A DNA stretch of 64,000 bases. It comes from Cyanoderma ruficeps. Taxonomy: Eukaryota > Chordata > Aves > Passeriformes > Timaliidae. Of the stretch, positions 1-12,700 are shown piece after piece. The DNA is taken from assembly GCA_008694505.1 (NCBI GenBank), contig VZDJ01007753.1:10821666-10885665 (forward strand). The letters are read 5' to 3'. The stretch's first letter is position 1; each line of letters starts with the position of its first letter. The notes beneath the pieces were generated by a model that did not search any database, had not been told where the DNA came from, and was given only the letters and a program-made list of their open reading frames with translations. The position numbers and the translations under genes are program-made.

Positions 1-3000
1 AAGAGAAATGTAGAACACAGCTTCAGAAGATGGAAGACCCGCACTGTTTCACAAATCACACATAACCACTTGGGCTTTTGCTCACTTTTTCAGCTTAAAT
101 TGCTGTATAACTTAAATCTAAAATGATTTATTTATATGAAAAAAACATGAACCAATAGGAGAATTCATAAATTATAACTGTTTTTTCTCATTGCAATTAT
201 TTTGCTTCTCCACCCTATCTTTTCTTCGCCCTCCATCCTATTCCCAAACACTGCATGACATCTTATGTTGCTGCCTTCTTGACTAGTGGGTCTTGGAGAG
301 GATTCTCCCTCGCCCACAAACATAAACATGCCTGTCCACATAGGAACATGAGCAGCCACAGCAGCTTAGACTGAAGATGCATCTAGCCAAAGTTTTGCCA
401 GTGTTGGTCACAGACCACCATCAGATCAAGGGAAGCAAAGGGTGGTGTTTCCCAAGTACCTTAGGCCAACCTTTAATTATTTGTGCCACAAGGAGTTGCA
501 AAGTCAGAGACAGAAATGCTCTGCACACTTTAGTATGCCACTCACAGATTAATAGTCTTCCATCATAAGCAGCCTGGACTCACTTCCTCAGGCTGAGAAG
601 CCTTAATGCATTCACCTACTGACTTTGCTCGATTCAGTCAAACACTCAACACTAACTTTTTCCACCTCATGCAGTGACCAAAACACCACAGCATGCCAGA
701 GGTGCACAGCACTACATTGACACTTTCTACTTGGAGAACATATCATCCCAGAGCACATACTCACGGCACTAATGGTATGTTCCATTTTCTAAGACTATGG
801 TAAGTAATTTTGCTACTCTCAAATTAACATCTTCAGAGATAACATTTATAATTCTAACTAACCAGCTAAGGTTTCTTAAAGAAGACCTCATGTCTAGACC
901 AAAGTCCACTGTGGACAGCTTTTTCCATGACCTTTTTCTAGGTGCAGTCAGAATTGCTTGAGTATATTAAAAAAGCTCCAGAGCTAATTAAATCTATTCA
1001 TAAATCTAATATTTACAATCCATGGGACTGGAACAACAGCAAAAGTAATTAAACTGACTTGCATTCTAATTTCCATGACACAGAATACATTTTAAAGAAG
1101 GGGGGAAAAGAAAGATTAAATGTGCAAGAATAAGTTATTGTTAGTATTTTTCAAATATTCTTCATCATAGTCCCAAAGGTACAGGCAAGGACTTTTGTCC
1201 TGCCTCAGCTGTCCTTACATAATTTTTAGAACCATACTACCAGCTAGTTCTTTTCACAGTAATTAAAAGGAAAAAACATTCTTAACACTTGCAGAGGTTT
1301 TTTGCTTTTTGATTGTTTTGGTTTTTTTCCCCAAAACAGGCAGCACTTTGGACATTTTATCACTCCTCTGACTACTAGTCTTACAAGCATCTTTGTTCAT
1401 GTTCCCCCATTATGATTAAAACAAAGGCAGGTTACAATGCAATATAAACCAGACAGATATAACCACTCCCTTCCCTCATCCCACCTCCAAGGGTGGAAAA
1501 AAAACCCCAGAAACTTGACTTGAGCTCCATCTTACTCTGGCCCTCACCTCATTCAGCTGAATTTGATGACCTGTCAGTTAATATCAATATCACTCCTCTG
1601 AAAACTTCTGAAATTCAGCACAAGTGAGGCACACAAGCTTATTGCTCGGCAAAGCCCTCAACAGAGAAAGTGCTGACCCAGAACACATGCTCCCACACAA
1701 AAAAAAACCTCCAAAAGCCCCTCAAAAATATTTTTTTGCAATATTTCACTTTTTTATTGTATCGACATCATTTGAGTTCATGAAGCCCAAATTCCATATG
1801 CTATTTGCAACGTGTTCCTTGTTTCCTCTTAATTTTTAGCTTCTTTATGAAGAAATAGTCATGTTTATGGAAATGATTTCCATACTGAGAAAGCATTAGC
1901 AAGAGCATAGCAGGGGGGAAAGATGACCCAAGAGACCCCTGTAGACAGCTGAGGCTGGAACCCAATACAACCAGGCACCTCTGGCTGATGAAGTTTGAAG
2001 AGTTACAGCTGGCAGAGTGCACACACTACCCTCGGTGAGCACCCTAGTGACAATCATCAGAGGAAAATATACACCAGCTTCTCATCCACCACTTGCAGTC
2101 CTAATTTAAAGCCAGGATCAATGGATGCTGTAAATTTATACACCAGCCTTAAAACTACCGGGACTGTGAAGCAGCACATGCGGCTTCTCCTGCCTCTGCT
2201 AGAGGGCAGTGGCAGCTGCTCTTAAGGAAGCCCAGCACCCACTGCCACCGCGGTGTTTCTGACAACTTCAGGGCTGAACCGAACAATACTGAGGCGCTTG
2301 GAAAAGTGATCGCAGTGATCTTTCTCCTGGGAGCTGCGAAACCTATTCTTAACCACAAAGATGTTCAGGAGACTAACAGTGAAAGAAAGGGGAAAAGCAA
2401 ACAAGAGAATGTATTAGCCGGAGAAGAGAAAAATTATTTGCCGTCCAACTTGTGAAATATTTGCAAAGTTTATATTCAAGAGCAGTGGTAAACACACTTC
2501 TACTGTTATGAGAATTTTGTAGACAATATTCTGTCAGGGTCTCTGCATTACTGTTGTAATAGGCATATGAGTAATAGCAATAACTCTTTCATCCAATACC
2601 TCTCCTTCAGGGAAAAGGTGCAACAGCAAAACTGCAGCAAACAGATTCTTCATGTCCTTTATATCTTAAAACTCACAGCCATATTCTAGTGAACGACACA
2701 AGTGAGTTCCTCAGAATTTGAGAAACACACTAAGTAATATATTCCACTGCTTACTGCCCTAAAATAAAGACAGGCTTTTCATATACTGGCAGTTTGCTTT
2801 TTTCTAACCAACTACTTTGAAAAATTGAGTAGTTTACATTGTGGGTATTTTTAGTTCCAACAGGCTTACCATCAGATTCCAACCCTCTACCTAAATACTT
2901 AAATTCAGTGCCTCAAGCCTCTAATTTCAAATTAATTCTGCAATGCTGAAATACTAATCAATCACCTTGATTTTGTGCTATTTGGACATTATTATTTAAA

Positions 3001-5456
3001 GACAGGTTTTCCAACTCTAATATCTTAGGCAAAAAACCAATTTGATAAAATCAGAAGTAAAAAGGTACATGCTTCCTTACCTTTCTTCCTTCAAAGAAAA
3101 GAAAGTTTAAAGCCTTGTTTGAAAGTATGAAAAACAGAGGCTGTTTTAGAAGTTCAGCTCATGAGCTTTAAAAAAAAATATAGCTTTTTAAAAAATATAT
3201 ATACATATAAAGAAACTTATGTTCACAGATTCCAAGTCCTGGAATCCTGCATAGCTGTTATATTCTGACATATACCTGTACCCCACAACACTTCTGCCCC
3301 CTTTTCAAAGGAAATTACATTTTTTCCTTTCTGGTCATCAGAGCAGACAAAGTTCTCTTTTTTCCTCCTCCTTTCTGTCTTTCAGCAGCTACTGCTGCAA
3401 GGAGAATACTCCAGTACATAGACCCTCAGCCTGAGCTAATACGAGCATTCTTTTTACATTTGTTTGCATTTCTCTGTGATCATTATATCTCTTCCTCCCT
3501 CTAGAGAGATGGGTTGCAAGAATTAAAGCATGGAGCATGTCTTTTAGTGAAAAGAGACTTTAATTGTCTAGTCTTTATTCTCACATCATTGAGCACTTGC
3601 TAAAAACATCTGGATTGTTGGTATATACAGGTAGCCTTAAATACTGATCACTGTTTAAGAAACAAGATGAAAGTTACTAAATTAAAGCTAAACCCCTTAG
3701 ATTTATTTATCCTGTACTAAAGAAACACTGATATTAAAAAGATCAGGGTATTGCACCAATACATTTAAGTTCCCTAGAAGATTTTTCTTTTATAAGCAGC
3801 AAGAATATTCTAATTTGATTTTTTGATTTGGTCATAAATCTTTTCATGACCTTTAACTTAGCATACATTCGGGTAAAAAAAAAAAACAAAAATTGAAAGC
3901 TGTGACTACCACATATATCTTGAACCAGCATTTCAATTCTCAAATGCTTTAATTGTCCAGGAGCTTTAACTAACCTCTCTGTACCACTTGTACCCATCAG
4001 CAGGATTTTAGACTTTTTATTTACACTGACTCAAGTTTTCTGACTTCAAGTAGGAATGCCTGAGGTATGGATTCATCAACATTCCTGCTCTCCAGAGATT
4101 GTCATTTTCCCTCTAGCCCCAGCTCCAGGTTTCCTTTCAAGTCTCACTTGTCTGCACAGGAATTCAGCAAACCAGCTAGAGCAGTAGTGGGACTAGCATT
4201 GCTAAACAAGGGAAATATCAGGATGAGTGTAAAATTAGTTCTCTTCAGTCACAAGGGTGTTCTTTCTACACTTATCAGAACACTGTAGCAGATTACCAAG
4301 ATGATTGGGAGAGTTCAAAATGTCTTCTGGTGAGTTTGTGACTACGCAGTATTTTGGAAAGTTGCTTTAAAATGTTTACAAAGTTGCAAGTTGACACTTC
4401 AGTCATTAAACTATGTTGGCATGCAGAAACAATCTATAGTGAATAAAAAAAAACAAATTCAGGATTCAAAGAAAGGACAAAGATTTCACCTTTGTGAGTT
4501 TTGCTTATATTTAGAAGAGTTTTGTGACAACAAGCCTGTTCTTTCATGTGTCAAAATAATTTTGAAAAATGGTATTTTAGCTCTTTCTAGCTTAACCCAA
4601 GCTGGGCCTGAAATAAGACACTTCACTTCACAATGAAGACAAAGGCTTGTGAGCACTTAAGAGATCAACAGCTACTGCAAAATTTGTAAAATAAAAGCTA
4701 CTTTCACTTCAAAACAGAGATGCTTAAACCATTGGTACAGACATTAATAAAACTTTGTACACAACTGTAATTGTAAGACTCTAAAGGTTAGTACGGTGCT
4801 CCATGACAAAGGAAGCTGGCACATTAATGTGGAAAGCCTGAAGAACAAAAGAGTTGCATATTTAGGGTGATCAAGGAATGAGATCTATTATGTCTGTCTC
4901 TCAACCAAGTAAACCTCTGAGCTGCTGTGCTCTAATGTACATTCACCACCTGGCAGTCTAATTGTAAAGTTTGAAAAATGGAGTCTCCATTACTTTTCAA
5001 GTGAGACTCTTCCAGAGCCTAAGAGATCTCAGAGTTAATGCTATAAAGAGGCACTGCATGAGCAGAGTTCTATTCCTTCAAAAATGCATATGCTGAGAGA
5101 GGCTGTTAGACTTAGATGACTCATTTTCCCATTAATCAATTTTCATCAGCCATTACAGCCATGTCCCTCACGTGCAGTAAAACATTTTTTGCACTAGATT
5201 TTCCTTTCCTCTTTATACTAACACCTACATATCACCATGGGCAACAGACAGCAACAGATATCTTTTCTTATGCTAAATTTTCAGCTTACAGATAAGAGAT
5301 CATTTTGGAGTTAAGGCCAGCTTGTTCTTTTCTTTCTTACTGGTCTCAGGAAAAATAGCATTTAACTACCCTTCAAGACAGCAGTCCTTTCACTTGTGGC
5401 CTTACACCTACACACAGGTTTGTTCCCTCAGACTCCCTTTAATAGTCACCATTTGC
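1..5456. other. AT-rich DNA, no gene recognised
   Basis: I read both strands and found only short ORFs with no family resemblance and no recognisable transposon. A/T-rich runs occur around 3170-3210 and 3877-3890. A GC-richer patch at about 2150-2350 contains a few CpGs and one CTCF-like motif, listed separately. Exons of a long gene could be missed without comparative data. Confidence 0.6.
2196..2209 (+). promoter_or_regulatory. CTCF-like motif (weak)
   Basis: The 14-mer CTGCTAGAGGGCAG matches the CTCF core consensus CCASYAGRKGGCRS at the last 11 positions and differs at two of the first three. It lies inside a locally GC-richer patch. The motif alone does not show occupancy. Confidence 0.25.
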
Positions 5457-5596
5457 AAGAGTTCATACCTTGGAGCACTATAATTTCTTTGATTTTAGGT
5501 TCCTCTGTTTGGGAGTAGAAGACCAAAGAGTTCATACCTTGGAGCACTATAATTTCTTTGATTTTAGGTTCCTCTGTTTGGGAGTAGAAGACCAAA
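5457..5596. repeat. Perfect tandem duplication, 69-bp period, two copies
   Basis: Copy one (5457-5525) and copy two (5526-5594) are identical, and identity runs two bases further. Each contains GTTCATACCTTGGAGCACTA near its start (5461 and 5530) and ends around GTAGAAGACCAAA. Identity across all positions in non-coding DNA points to a very recent duplication or to an assembly artefact. No transposon similarity was seen in the unit. Confidence 0.97.
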
Positions 5597-6057
5597 CTCT
5601 CCCAAGCCCAGAAGTGCTTGAGTGAGTAGTTCAGACAGATTCATTTCATGCAGGTGCTCATGTTTCGCATTACCAGGTTGTTAACAACAATTAATCTGCA
5701 ATCACATTACAGGAAGTACCCTGCCATATATACTGCCATGAAAATAGATTAGCTCCATATAAAAGCTAAAGGGTTCAGTGACCTGCTGGTAACAGCCACA
5801 AGAAAAAAGTTATTTTTGAAGTTTAACCCTAGAGAAAAACATTTAGAAAAGTTAATTGCCTGTTCTTGTTAATGCTACTTCCATATTCTTTGTCAGCCTT
5901 AGAGCAGGAACATGATGTGTTCTGCTTAACAACTTTTGTTCTGTACCTACTTGATCTGGATGACACAGAGATAAAGATCTCCCTGTACTGCAGTCAATAC
6001 AAAGACCCGTATCCCATTTCTACCTTGATTCCCTGTGATAGGAAAGATCTGTGCTAA

Positions 6058-6500
6058 TGTCTACAAACAGTTTGATGGGTGAAGGTGTGGGTGTTGACAT
6101 CTTTGAAATGGGTCCTGATGTCTGTCCTAACTTTGGGCAGCGGGTTTGTTGCGGAGCCCAGACAGCTCAGCTCCTGACACAGACAAGGGTCTGCACAGCC
6201 TGAGTTCCTGAGCTTTGGGGTGAAATAGTAGGTCCGATGGGGAATTCGTGGAAGGCAATTCGGGGAGGCTGTGCCTTCTGAGTACCTCAGCCCGAGGGCA
6301 AAGGGAGAGGGCACCATGCGGGGGAGTTTACGATAAAAGGAGGCTGTGCCCTCCGAAACCCCGAGAGAGAGAGAGAAAACCCCGCTGGCCTGTGCCCCAG
6401 GGGACTCTCCCTTTATTCCAATGAACTTACAGGACTCCTCTGTCTCCTTTTTGGACATAAACCTCTGCTGTTTGTGGATTTTCCTGACACCTGCTTGCCC
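6058..6500 (+). mobile_element. Solo LTR, endogenous retrovirus (K-type-like), + orientation
   Basis: This GC-rich island in AT-rich DNA has LTR architecture. A TATA-like GATAAAAG sits at 6332-6339, followed by GGAGGCTGTGCCCTCCGAAA, a pattern I associate with songbird ERV LTRs. A (GA)n tract lies at about 6363-6376. A degenerate polyadenylation signal AATGAA sits at 6420-6425 where AATAAA would be expected, and a T/C-rich U5-like end follows. No gag, pol or env sequence flanks it, so it is probably a solo LTR left by recombination. The outer boundaries are approximate because no clean target-site duplication was found. Family assignment is from memory of bird LTR patterns, not a search. Confidence 0.62.
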
Positions 6501-7015
6501 TGGAATCAGCTGCAATTACTGAAAGCATAATTAAGAGAGCCTGAAAGGGTCCATCAAATACACACTGAACACGTAGTGAAAACTGATGGAAATGGATATG
6601 AGCTACCTCCTACCTGCCATTTTGGTGAGCCTATTCTCTCTACCATGAGTGAGAGAGAAAATTAAAAGAGAGCAAGGGGTAGGAAGAAAGAAGCTTTTAC
6701 AGAAAATCTTCTCCTCAGGTTCTGTGAAATTGGAGTGATGATATCTTTGAATGAACACAAAAACACCAGATGGCACAGAAAAACAAAATGGGAAAATGTT
6801 GGGGTGGGGAGGGGGTAGTGTAGGGAGAGATGGGACAAGCCTAAAAATATGCGACTAAAAGTGAAACTCCTATATTAAACTAAAACAAATACTGCTTTCA
6901 CATGAATAGAAGACTGAAGGATTAAGCAAGAGACAAATCACAGTTGAAGGCTTCACAAGCTGCAAAACCAGAGAGGAAGTAAACACCTTAGAGAAAACTT
7001 GTAGAAATATCCTTG
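6501..7015. other. Spacer between LTRs, no gene recognised
   Basis: Purine-rich, AT-rich DNA. The only structure noted is the G-rich motif at 6801-6825. Confidence 0.55.
6801..6825 (+). other. Canonical G-quadruplex motif
   Basis: Runs of four, four, five and three G are separated by loops of 1, 1 and 7 bases (T, A, TAGTGTA). This satisfies the usual G3+N1-7 rule, and a further GGG follows at 6832-6834. Whether it folds in vivo is unknown, and no promoter is evident nearby. Confidence 0.7.
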
Positions 7016-7960
7016 TGTAGTGGTTTCATGATCACGAATTTCTGTTTCCCAAAATTAGTGTAGTGGTCTGAGCGCTCACTAGAATAAATTACTCTTTTTC
7101 TACTGTGAGATAGGACTAGAAGAAGAGCAAAGCAGGCCTAAATATTAAAAAGTATAAAGATAGGTTTATTAACAAACACTAAAAGAAGAGAATAAAAATC
7201 AAAATGAACCCTTCAAAACACTTCTCACCCCACAACTGTTCGCTTACTAACAACGAAGAGACAAAACCTGTGCTTTTCAGTCAGTTTCACCACTTTAAAT
7301 AGCCTTTCATCAGTTCTTAGGGAGAGGAGCCTCTCGTAAGACTCCCATGGAGACATCACCACAAGAAGACAGTTCTCTGGCAGCTCCCATGTCACGAATC
7401 TGCAGCTGCCTGGGGAATTCCGCAAACCGTGAATTCTCTCCCATTTAGCAGCTTTTCCCACAACTGCACATGGGTCATATCAGCTTTTTTAGGGTACAGT
7501 TTAAGGATGACTGTTCTAGTATAAAATGAAGGTTCTCCTCATCTATCTCCAAAATCATCTTCATCTCAAGAAACATTTATCTTCTTTTTCCCTGGGGGCA
7601 GAGGGCACCTTTTTATCTTTACCTCTGTTCAAAATTCTACATTGGATCACAGCTGTATCAGCCCATGGTTATGACTAGAACCTTGCACCCCCCTAAAAAG
7701 CATTCTATAAGTTACAGGGATATTTTAGTTCATTCTCCATGGCCTCACAAGAGAAGTCCAACCAGGCAATTCCTCAATCCTTTCTCCAAATCTAGGACTT
7801 TTACTCTCTCTTCACTGACTTCCCACTCATGCCATGTCTCTCTACATTTCAATCACTCTGCCTTTTTCTCTCACTCAGAAGGGGTACTGCCTTGTAAGTC
7901 CTATTTGCCAAAGAAAGAGCTAACATCTCACCTGGGCCTGTAGATGGCCATGTGATCTCT
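7016..7960 (-). mobile_element. LTR fragment, copy A, minus orientation
   Basis: This is homologous to copy B at 33164. Both begin with nearly the same terminus (TGTAGTGGTTTCATG here, TGTGGCGGTTTCATG there), and the flanks outside that point are unrelated, which fixes the terminus at 7016. Both share ACACTAA-AGAAGA-AATAA, an ACTGTTC...AGAGACAAAAC block and a CTTTCATCAGT/CTTTCATTCAGT block. A minus-strand AATAAA is present in both (here 7165-7170). Similarity continues to about 7930-7950, where copy A loses the GC-rich part seen in copy B. On the minus strand the element ends in CA at 7016, as an LTR 3' end should. No primer-binding site follows it, so it is a solo or 3' LTR remnant. The far boundary is approximate. 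Confidence 0.7.
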
Positions 7961-9180
7961 GTGAACGTTTATCAAGAACAACTCACATGCATTTGAAGAC
8001 TCAGTAGGGTCCAGTGGCTGCCAGTTGCTACCACTGGCACTTTGTTACAAGACTTTGGCTCAAGAAAAAATTAATACAAGCTATTCATAACTTAACCCAA
8101 ACTGCAAATAATTTGTGTGAGACAAAACATGTGCTGAGTTGGCTGAATTAATTCCAGAGTAAGAAGAGAAAAGCTTCTTAAATATTAACTTGATTTAGGT
8201 CATTTGTATGGAAACAAAAGACTGGCAGGAAACATAACTCTTAGAACGAATGTAAACATATAGAAACAAAATAAACATACCCTGACTTCTAATCACAAAC
8301 TGAAAGGCTTTTTGCATTTAAAAAAAAGTTTTCACTAAGAAATGGTAGATGAAATTAAAGCAAATAAAAGTTTAGATTGTAAAACAGAAAACTATGCATG
8401 ATAATCAGATCATTTTCAGCTTTGGAAATGTCATTCAGAGGAAACAGCCTAAGCCCTAGAACTTGAAATTAAACTGGACAAAGTAAGAGTATGATAGTGA
8501 ATATTCTTACACAAATGAGAGGCATTAGGCAACCTAATGGATTAGCGCTTTTCCATTGCTAGCTTCCATGATCCAACAGAGAAAACCCAAGCAGTTGGTG
8601 GGGTTTTTCAAAAAGGCATGAATAAAGAAGAAAAACAAGATTTTTTTTGCCACTTGGAGTATTAGAAAGACTCCAACAAGAAAGCATTTATTTTTATTTT
8701 CCTTTTCAAAATGATTATGCACCCACCAAGCCATTAAAAAGGTGTTGATTTTACCATGCATAATGAAGGTTATTTGATTATAACATTCACTCTAAACAAA
8801 AGTAAAAAAACATTAAAATACTTCCTCACTGACAGTTGAGAATTTTACAAAACTGTAGCACTTTTGGATTATACATATCCTGTCAAGTACCTCCTTCAGG
8901 CTAAACAGTTCAGAAAAATTAATTCAAAAACTTCAGAAAGCAAAAATTACAGTAAAATTACTTTGATTTGCTAAGCACAGTGTAACAGCTAATCCACTGA
9001 ATTTCTCTAGCATACTTGGACTCTAGAATAATTTCTTTATTTAGCAAGCAGCTCTCCCCAGCATCAGAAAGTTTCTGTCCATAGTTTGAAAGCATTGCAA
9101 ACTTGTAAGACAAACATGCTAAACCTAAATGCACCCCACTCACACCCGTTCAACAGAGAGTTATTTGAGCTGACAGCTGA
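7961..9180. other. AT-rich DNA, no gene recognised
   Basis: Only short ORFs, poly-A and poly-T rich stretches. No transposon recognised. Confidence 0.55.
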
Positions 9181-9720
9181 GCTACCAAAGGGTGGAGGCC
9201 AAATTGACTGAAATACAGGGAGGCGAGACGGACCAAAAAGTGCATGAACATAAAGGTTGTGGAGTCCCTGGAACCCCTTGGGACAATTCCCAGGGTTTTT
9301 CCTTGGAAGGATAGACCATAGAGTCTTCCCTGTCTAGCCTGAAGAGAGGACCTTCCCCATGGTGCTTTGCACACGGTGGCCTGCCCCAGTCTCTCCTCTC
9401 CCCATGCCCCTGGTTCTCGTGGTTTCTCCTTTCCTTGTTTCCCTATTGGTGGTGGCATCCCAGGTGGCTGGCCCCGTTTTCCCTATAGGCCACTGCCCCA
9501 GCCCTGCCCCTTGCACTGCCCCCGTGCCCACAGGTCATTGGCCACTGACCCCATACTTGAGTCTGTGCACAGCACATGGCTGGGTCTTTGTTACTTATCT
9601 CCCCTCCAATGCCTGAAATAAACCTCACTGGAACTGATTTCATACAAAGGCCCTTCTTGCCTCTCTTTGCTGAGTGTAGCCGTGGTGTGTGTGTGATGTG
9701 TGAGCTTGACTGCTTTGCCT
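9181..9720 (+). mobile_element. Probable LTR, + orientation
   Basis: A GC-rich, C-rich block ends in an LTR-like R-U5 segment. CCTGAAATAAACCTCACTGG carries AATAAA at about 9617-9622. It is followed by a segment with GGCCCTTCTTGCCTCTCTTT and then a TG-rich stretch. The placement of AATAAA before a short pyrimidine-rich end resembles songbird ERV LTRs. Overlapping ORFs of 80-117 codons on both strands here reflect the low stop density of GC-rich DNA and are not credible genes. Both boundaries are uncertain, and no TATA box or internal retroviral region was seen. Confidence 0.5.
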
Positions 9721-12700
9721 TAATTCTCCCTAAGCACCTTTTCCATTGGAAATGCTTACTGGGATATGGGTAGCAGCTACACCATCTAAAAAGCACGTTG
9801 CTACAAAGCTGAACTTACACTGAGTGATAAAAAAGAAAGAAACTGTAAACGTCAGAGAAGTCCAAAGAACTAGAGTACTCCTCTAAAAATTAGAGGAAGC
9901 AGACAACTCACACAGCTAGGAAGAAATCAAGTTGCCACTGCCCAAGTGAATAACCCAAACAGTGTCCTTATACAGAGAGAACACGTGTTTTCTCATGTGG
10001 TATTGCCACACAGTTATTTTGGGTAGCCCATTATAGCAAATATAATAAACTTTTGCACAGCCTTTGAGCACAGGTTACTTACCCTCTGAAAAAGAGCTGC
10101 AAACCATATAAATGTTCCCTGAACATAGTCATTTTAGGCACATGAAGAAGAGGAAGAATTTTATACACCCATATTTCTCATTTCCATGCATCATTCCATA
10201 ATCAGTATTTTCCATTAGGTGGGTAAAGGAAATTTAAACACAGCATCACATATGCATTACTTACCAGTCCTATGTTCAGACTGCTCAGGCCTTTCTCACT
10301 AGTTTTCCTTAAAAGTACCTTTCCCAGAATCACAAGTCTTTACCCAAAAGGTACATCCTTGCTAGTAGGTCTAACCAAGACAGAAATCCACGGAGGGGGA
10401 CCTAAAAACATTCTATGTTGTCTCAAACTCCTTTCTTTTATCACTGCAAGCTCCTAAGGCTCCTCCCAGGCTGCACCTGAAAAGCTGCACCTACCCCCCA
10501 CTCAGCTGAACGCTGACTGTCATAAGTATGGTCAAATATCTGTGTTCCACCAGCCTGGCACTGATCCCTCACAGCTGCTGGTAGTTAGGATGTGCCAAAG
10601 AGCATGAAATCCAAAATCCTGGTCTCCTTGTATCATGGCTCTGATTTTTTAATCTGAAATGTTCTGAACTTCTGTTCCATATGTAAAATGGGCATCATAT
10701 CAGACAAGAACAGGGGAAAATAACAGTGTAATATTAATAGTCATTAAGCTCTCAGACAGTCTAAGGATAAACCCCATGGAAAAGCCTTTTGCTTTGTGAT
10801 TCTGTTCCCAGGAAGTGACTTGAAACAGTTGCAGTGAATAAGGTGTGAGGTCAGGCACAGCAAGACCACAAGTTTAGCAGCATTTAGAATAAAAACGAAT
10901 CATGCAGTCACCAGCATAAAAACACTCAGAAATTATTCCTACTGCTCCAGCTAAATCACAAGGAAATCTGTAAAGGCCTGGGGCATTAGAGCTACTCATC
11001 ACTTGTGGCTTAGTGGGCAAGATTTTTGTGCCCTCTGCTTCCCCCAGTATGTGGCATTAAGCCTTCAAAACTTGTATGTGCTTCAGTTATGCATATGTTA
11101 CCTGGTACTAATGAAGTATTATTAGAACTTGTGTTTCTGTTCTTTTAGGAGATCAGTGTTTGAATGATCTCACTACCTTAAGGAATTTCCCAGTAAAACT
11201 TTTGTTTCGGCTATTTGTGCACACACAAGCCTGCACTGGTTCCCTGTATAAGACACCAGCTGCTGTAAGGTACCGTCTACTGATAAGCTGGCTTTTTTTT
11301 TTTTGCCTCTAATACTTACTGATAAAAAAATTTATCAGCTATTTTTGTGAACCTACATATAAACACATTCATTCCCACATATCTGGAGCCACATAAGATT
11401 AATCCTGTGACAACATTGGCTTGATTGTTGTCATATAAATATGAGCACCTGGACTGGGCTCAGAGCAGGAAGCCACAGAGGGCTTAGACTTGTGGAGGCT
11501 GTTGCCACATTTTAATGATTTATTCAATGCAGCTGAGCAGAAATATTTTAGCCCCTTGCAAATGAAAAGAAGAATACCCTAGACCAAATAACTTCTATAG
11601 GCAGTTATGCTAAAAGAATTTTATTTTTGCATCCACTGCCTTCTGCTAAGGCACAATAGAGTTGTGTTTACCTGAGTCCAGTACAGCACTAAGGGCAAAT
11701 TGTCTTAAAAGAAAATGTAGTCTTAGTTCAAGAATTCTCTTCAGAAGAAGCTTCATCATCAAAATGTCACCATAGAATCAGTGTAATATATAAAATCTTA
11801 GGACTGTTGGAGGGTATTATACAGATAATGAGGGAATGAATATTCAAGGGATTTAATTGAAGAATATTCCTGAATGCAAAAGTATTAGCATAATTTTTGT
11901 AGGTCTCTAATCCAAGTAAAGGTGTTTATTCATTGCCACATGTAAAATGAAAATAAAATCTTTGTATAGTGGTCTAAAAGTAGGATAGAAACTAGGGGGG
12001 AGGGGAGGAAGGGGAACCCTAAACACTCAGTTGAAAAACTCAAGTTCAGAAAGATTGTGTTTCTCATTAACAAGAGAAATATACTTATTTCACAGAAGAA
12101 AAATACTGGTTATATATGTTTCCCCTCAGGCTTTTAAAATAGCCATTTCAGCAAGCTGTTGTCTCATACATAGTGGCCTTGATCCTGATCCTAGTGTCTC
12201 CATCAGCATCTCCTTTGTCTTCATTAGGATTTCAAGGTTTATGTTGTAATTTACTTTTGCAATGGACAAGGCAGCCCAAGTAGCAGTTCTGAAAAAGAAA
12301 TGAGGAAGAACTAAAAAGAATCAAATCTTCAGAGTAAACATTGCCACCTGCAGCTGCAGCTACAACATCCACCATCCTTACTCTCAAAAAAACCAAAATG
12401 AGATCTTTAACAAGATATTATCTTCCTGTCACAACCTATATTAATCCAGAAAGCCACACCTCCCACTGCACACCTAAGTGCCTTTCATGCACTGATGCAG
12501 AAAGAATCTCACTATTAGCAAGTGACTGGAACTTGATGTTTCACCCTTTCTTAGTGTTTTGCTGTTGATTAGCTACCCTATGTAGCAGCGATTTAACTCC
12601 TTGATTAGATTTTCTGAAATTCTACCAGATGTCTATTAAAATTTAAAAAAAAATCAAAACCACCTGCAAAAAAAAATGTCAGCTCCTGTTAAAGTCTAGA

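Noticed and set aside
6054..6515. 153-codon minus-strand ORF
   Set aside because: It covers the + strand LTR at 6058-6500 antisense, and its composition reflects that GC-rich block.
7016..7665. Ending LTR copy A at the CAGCCCA near 7665 by analogy with CAACCCA at 34557
   Set aside because: Homology with copy B resumes beyond this point (about 7840-7950), so the resemblance is coincidental and the fragment is longer.
9334..9796. Five overlapping ORFs on both strands
   Set aside because: Low stop density inside a GC-rich LTR-like block; no protein similarity.
11995..12014. G-rich purine tract as G-quadruplex
   Set aside because: Only three separable runs of three or more G within the loop limit, so the canonical motif is not met.
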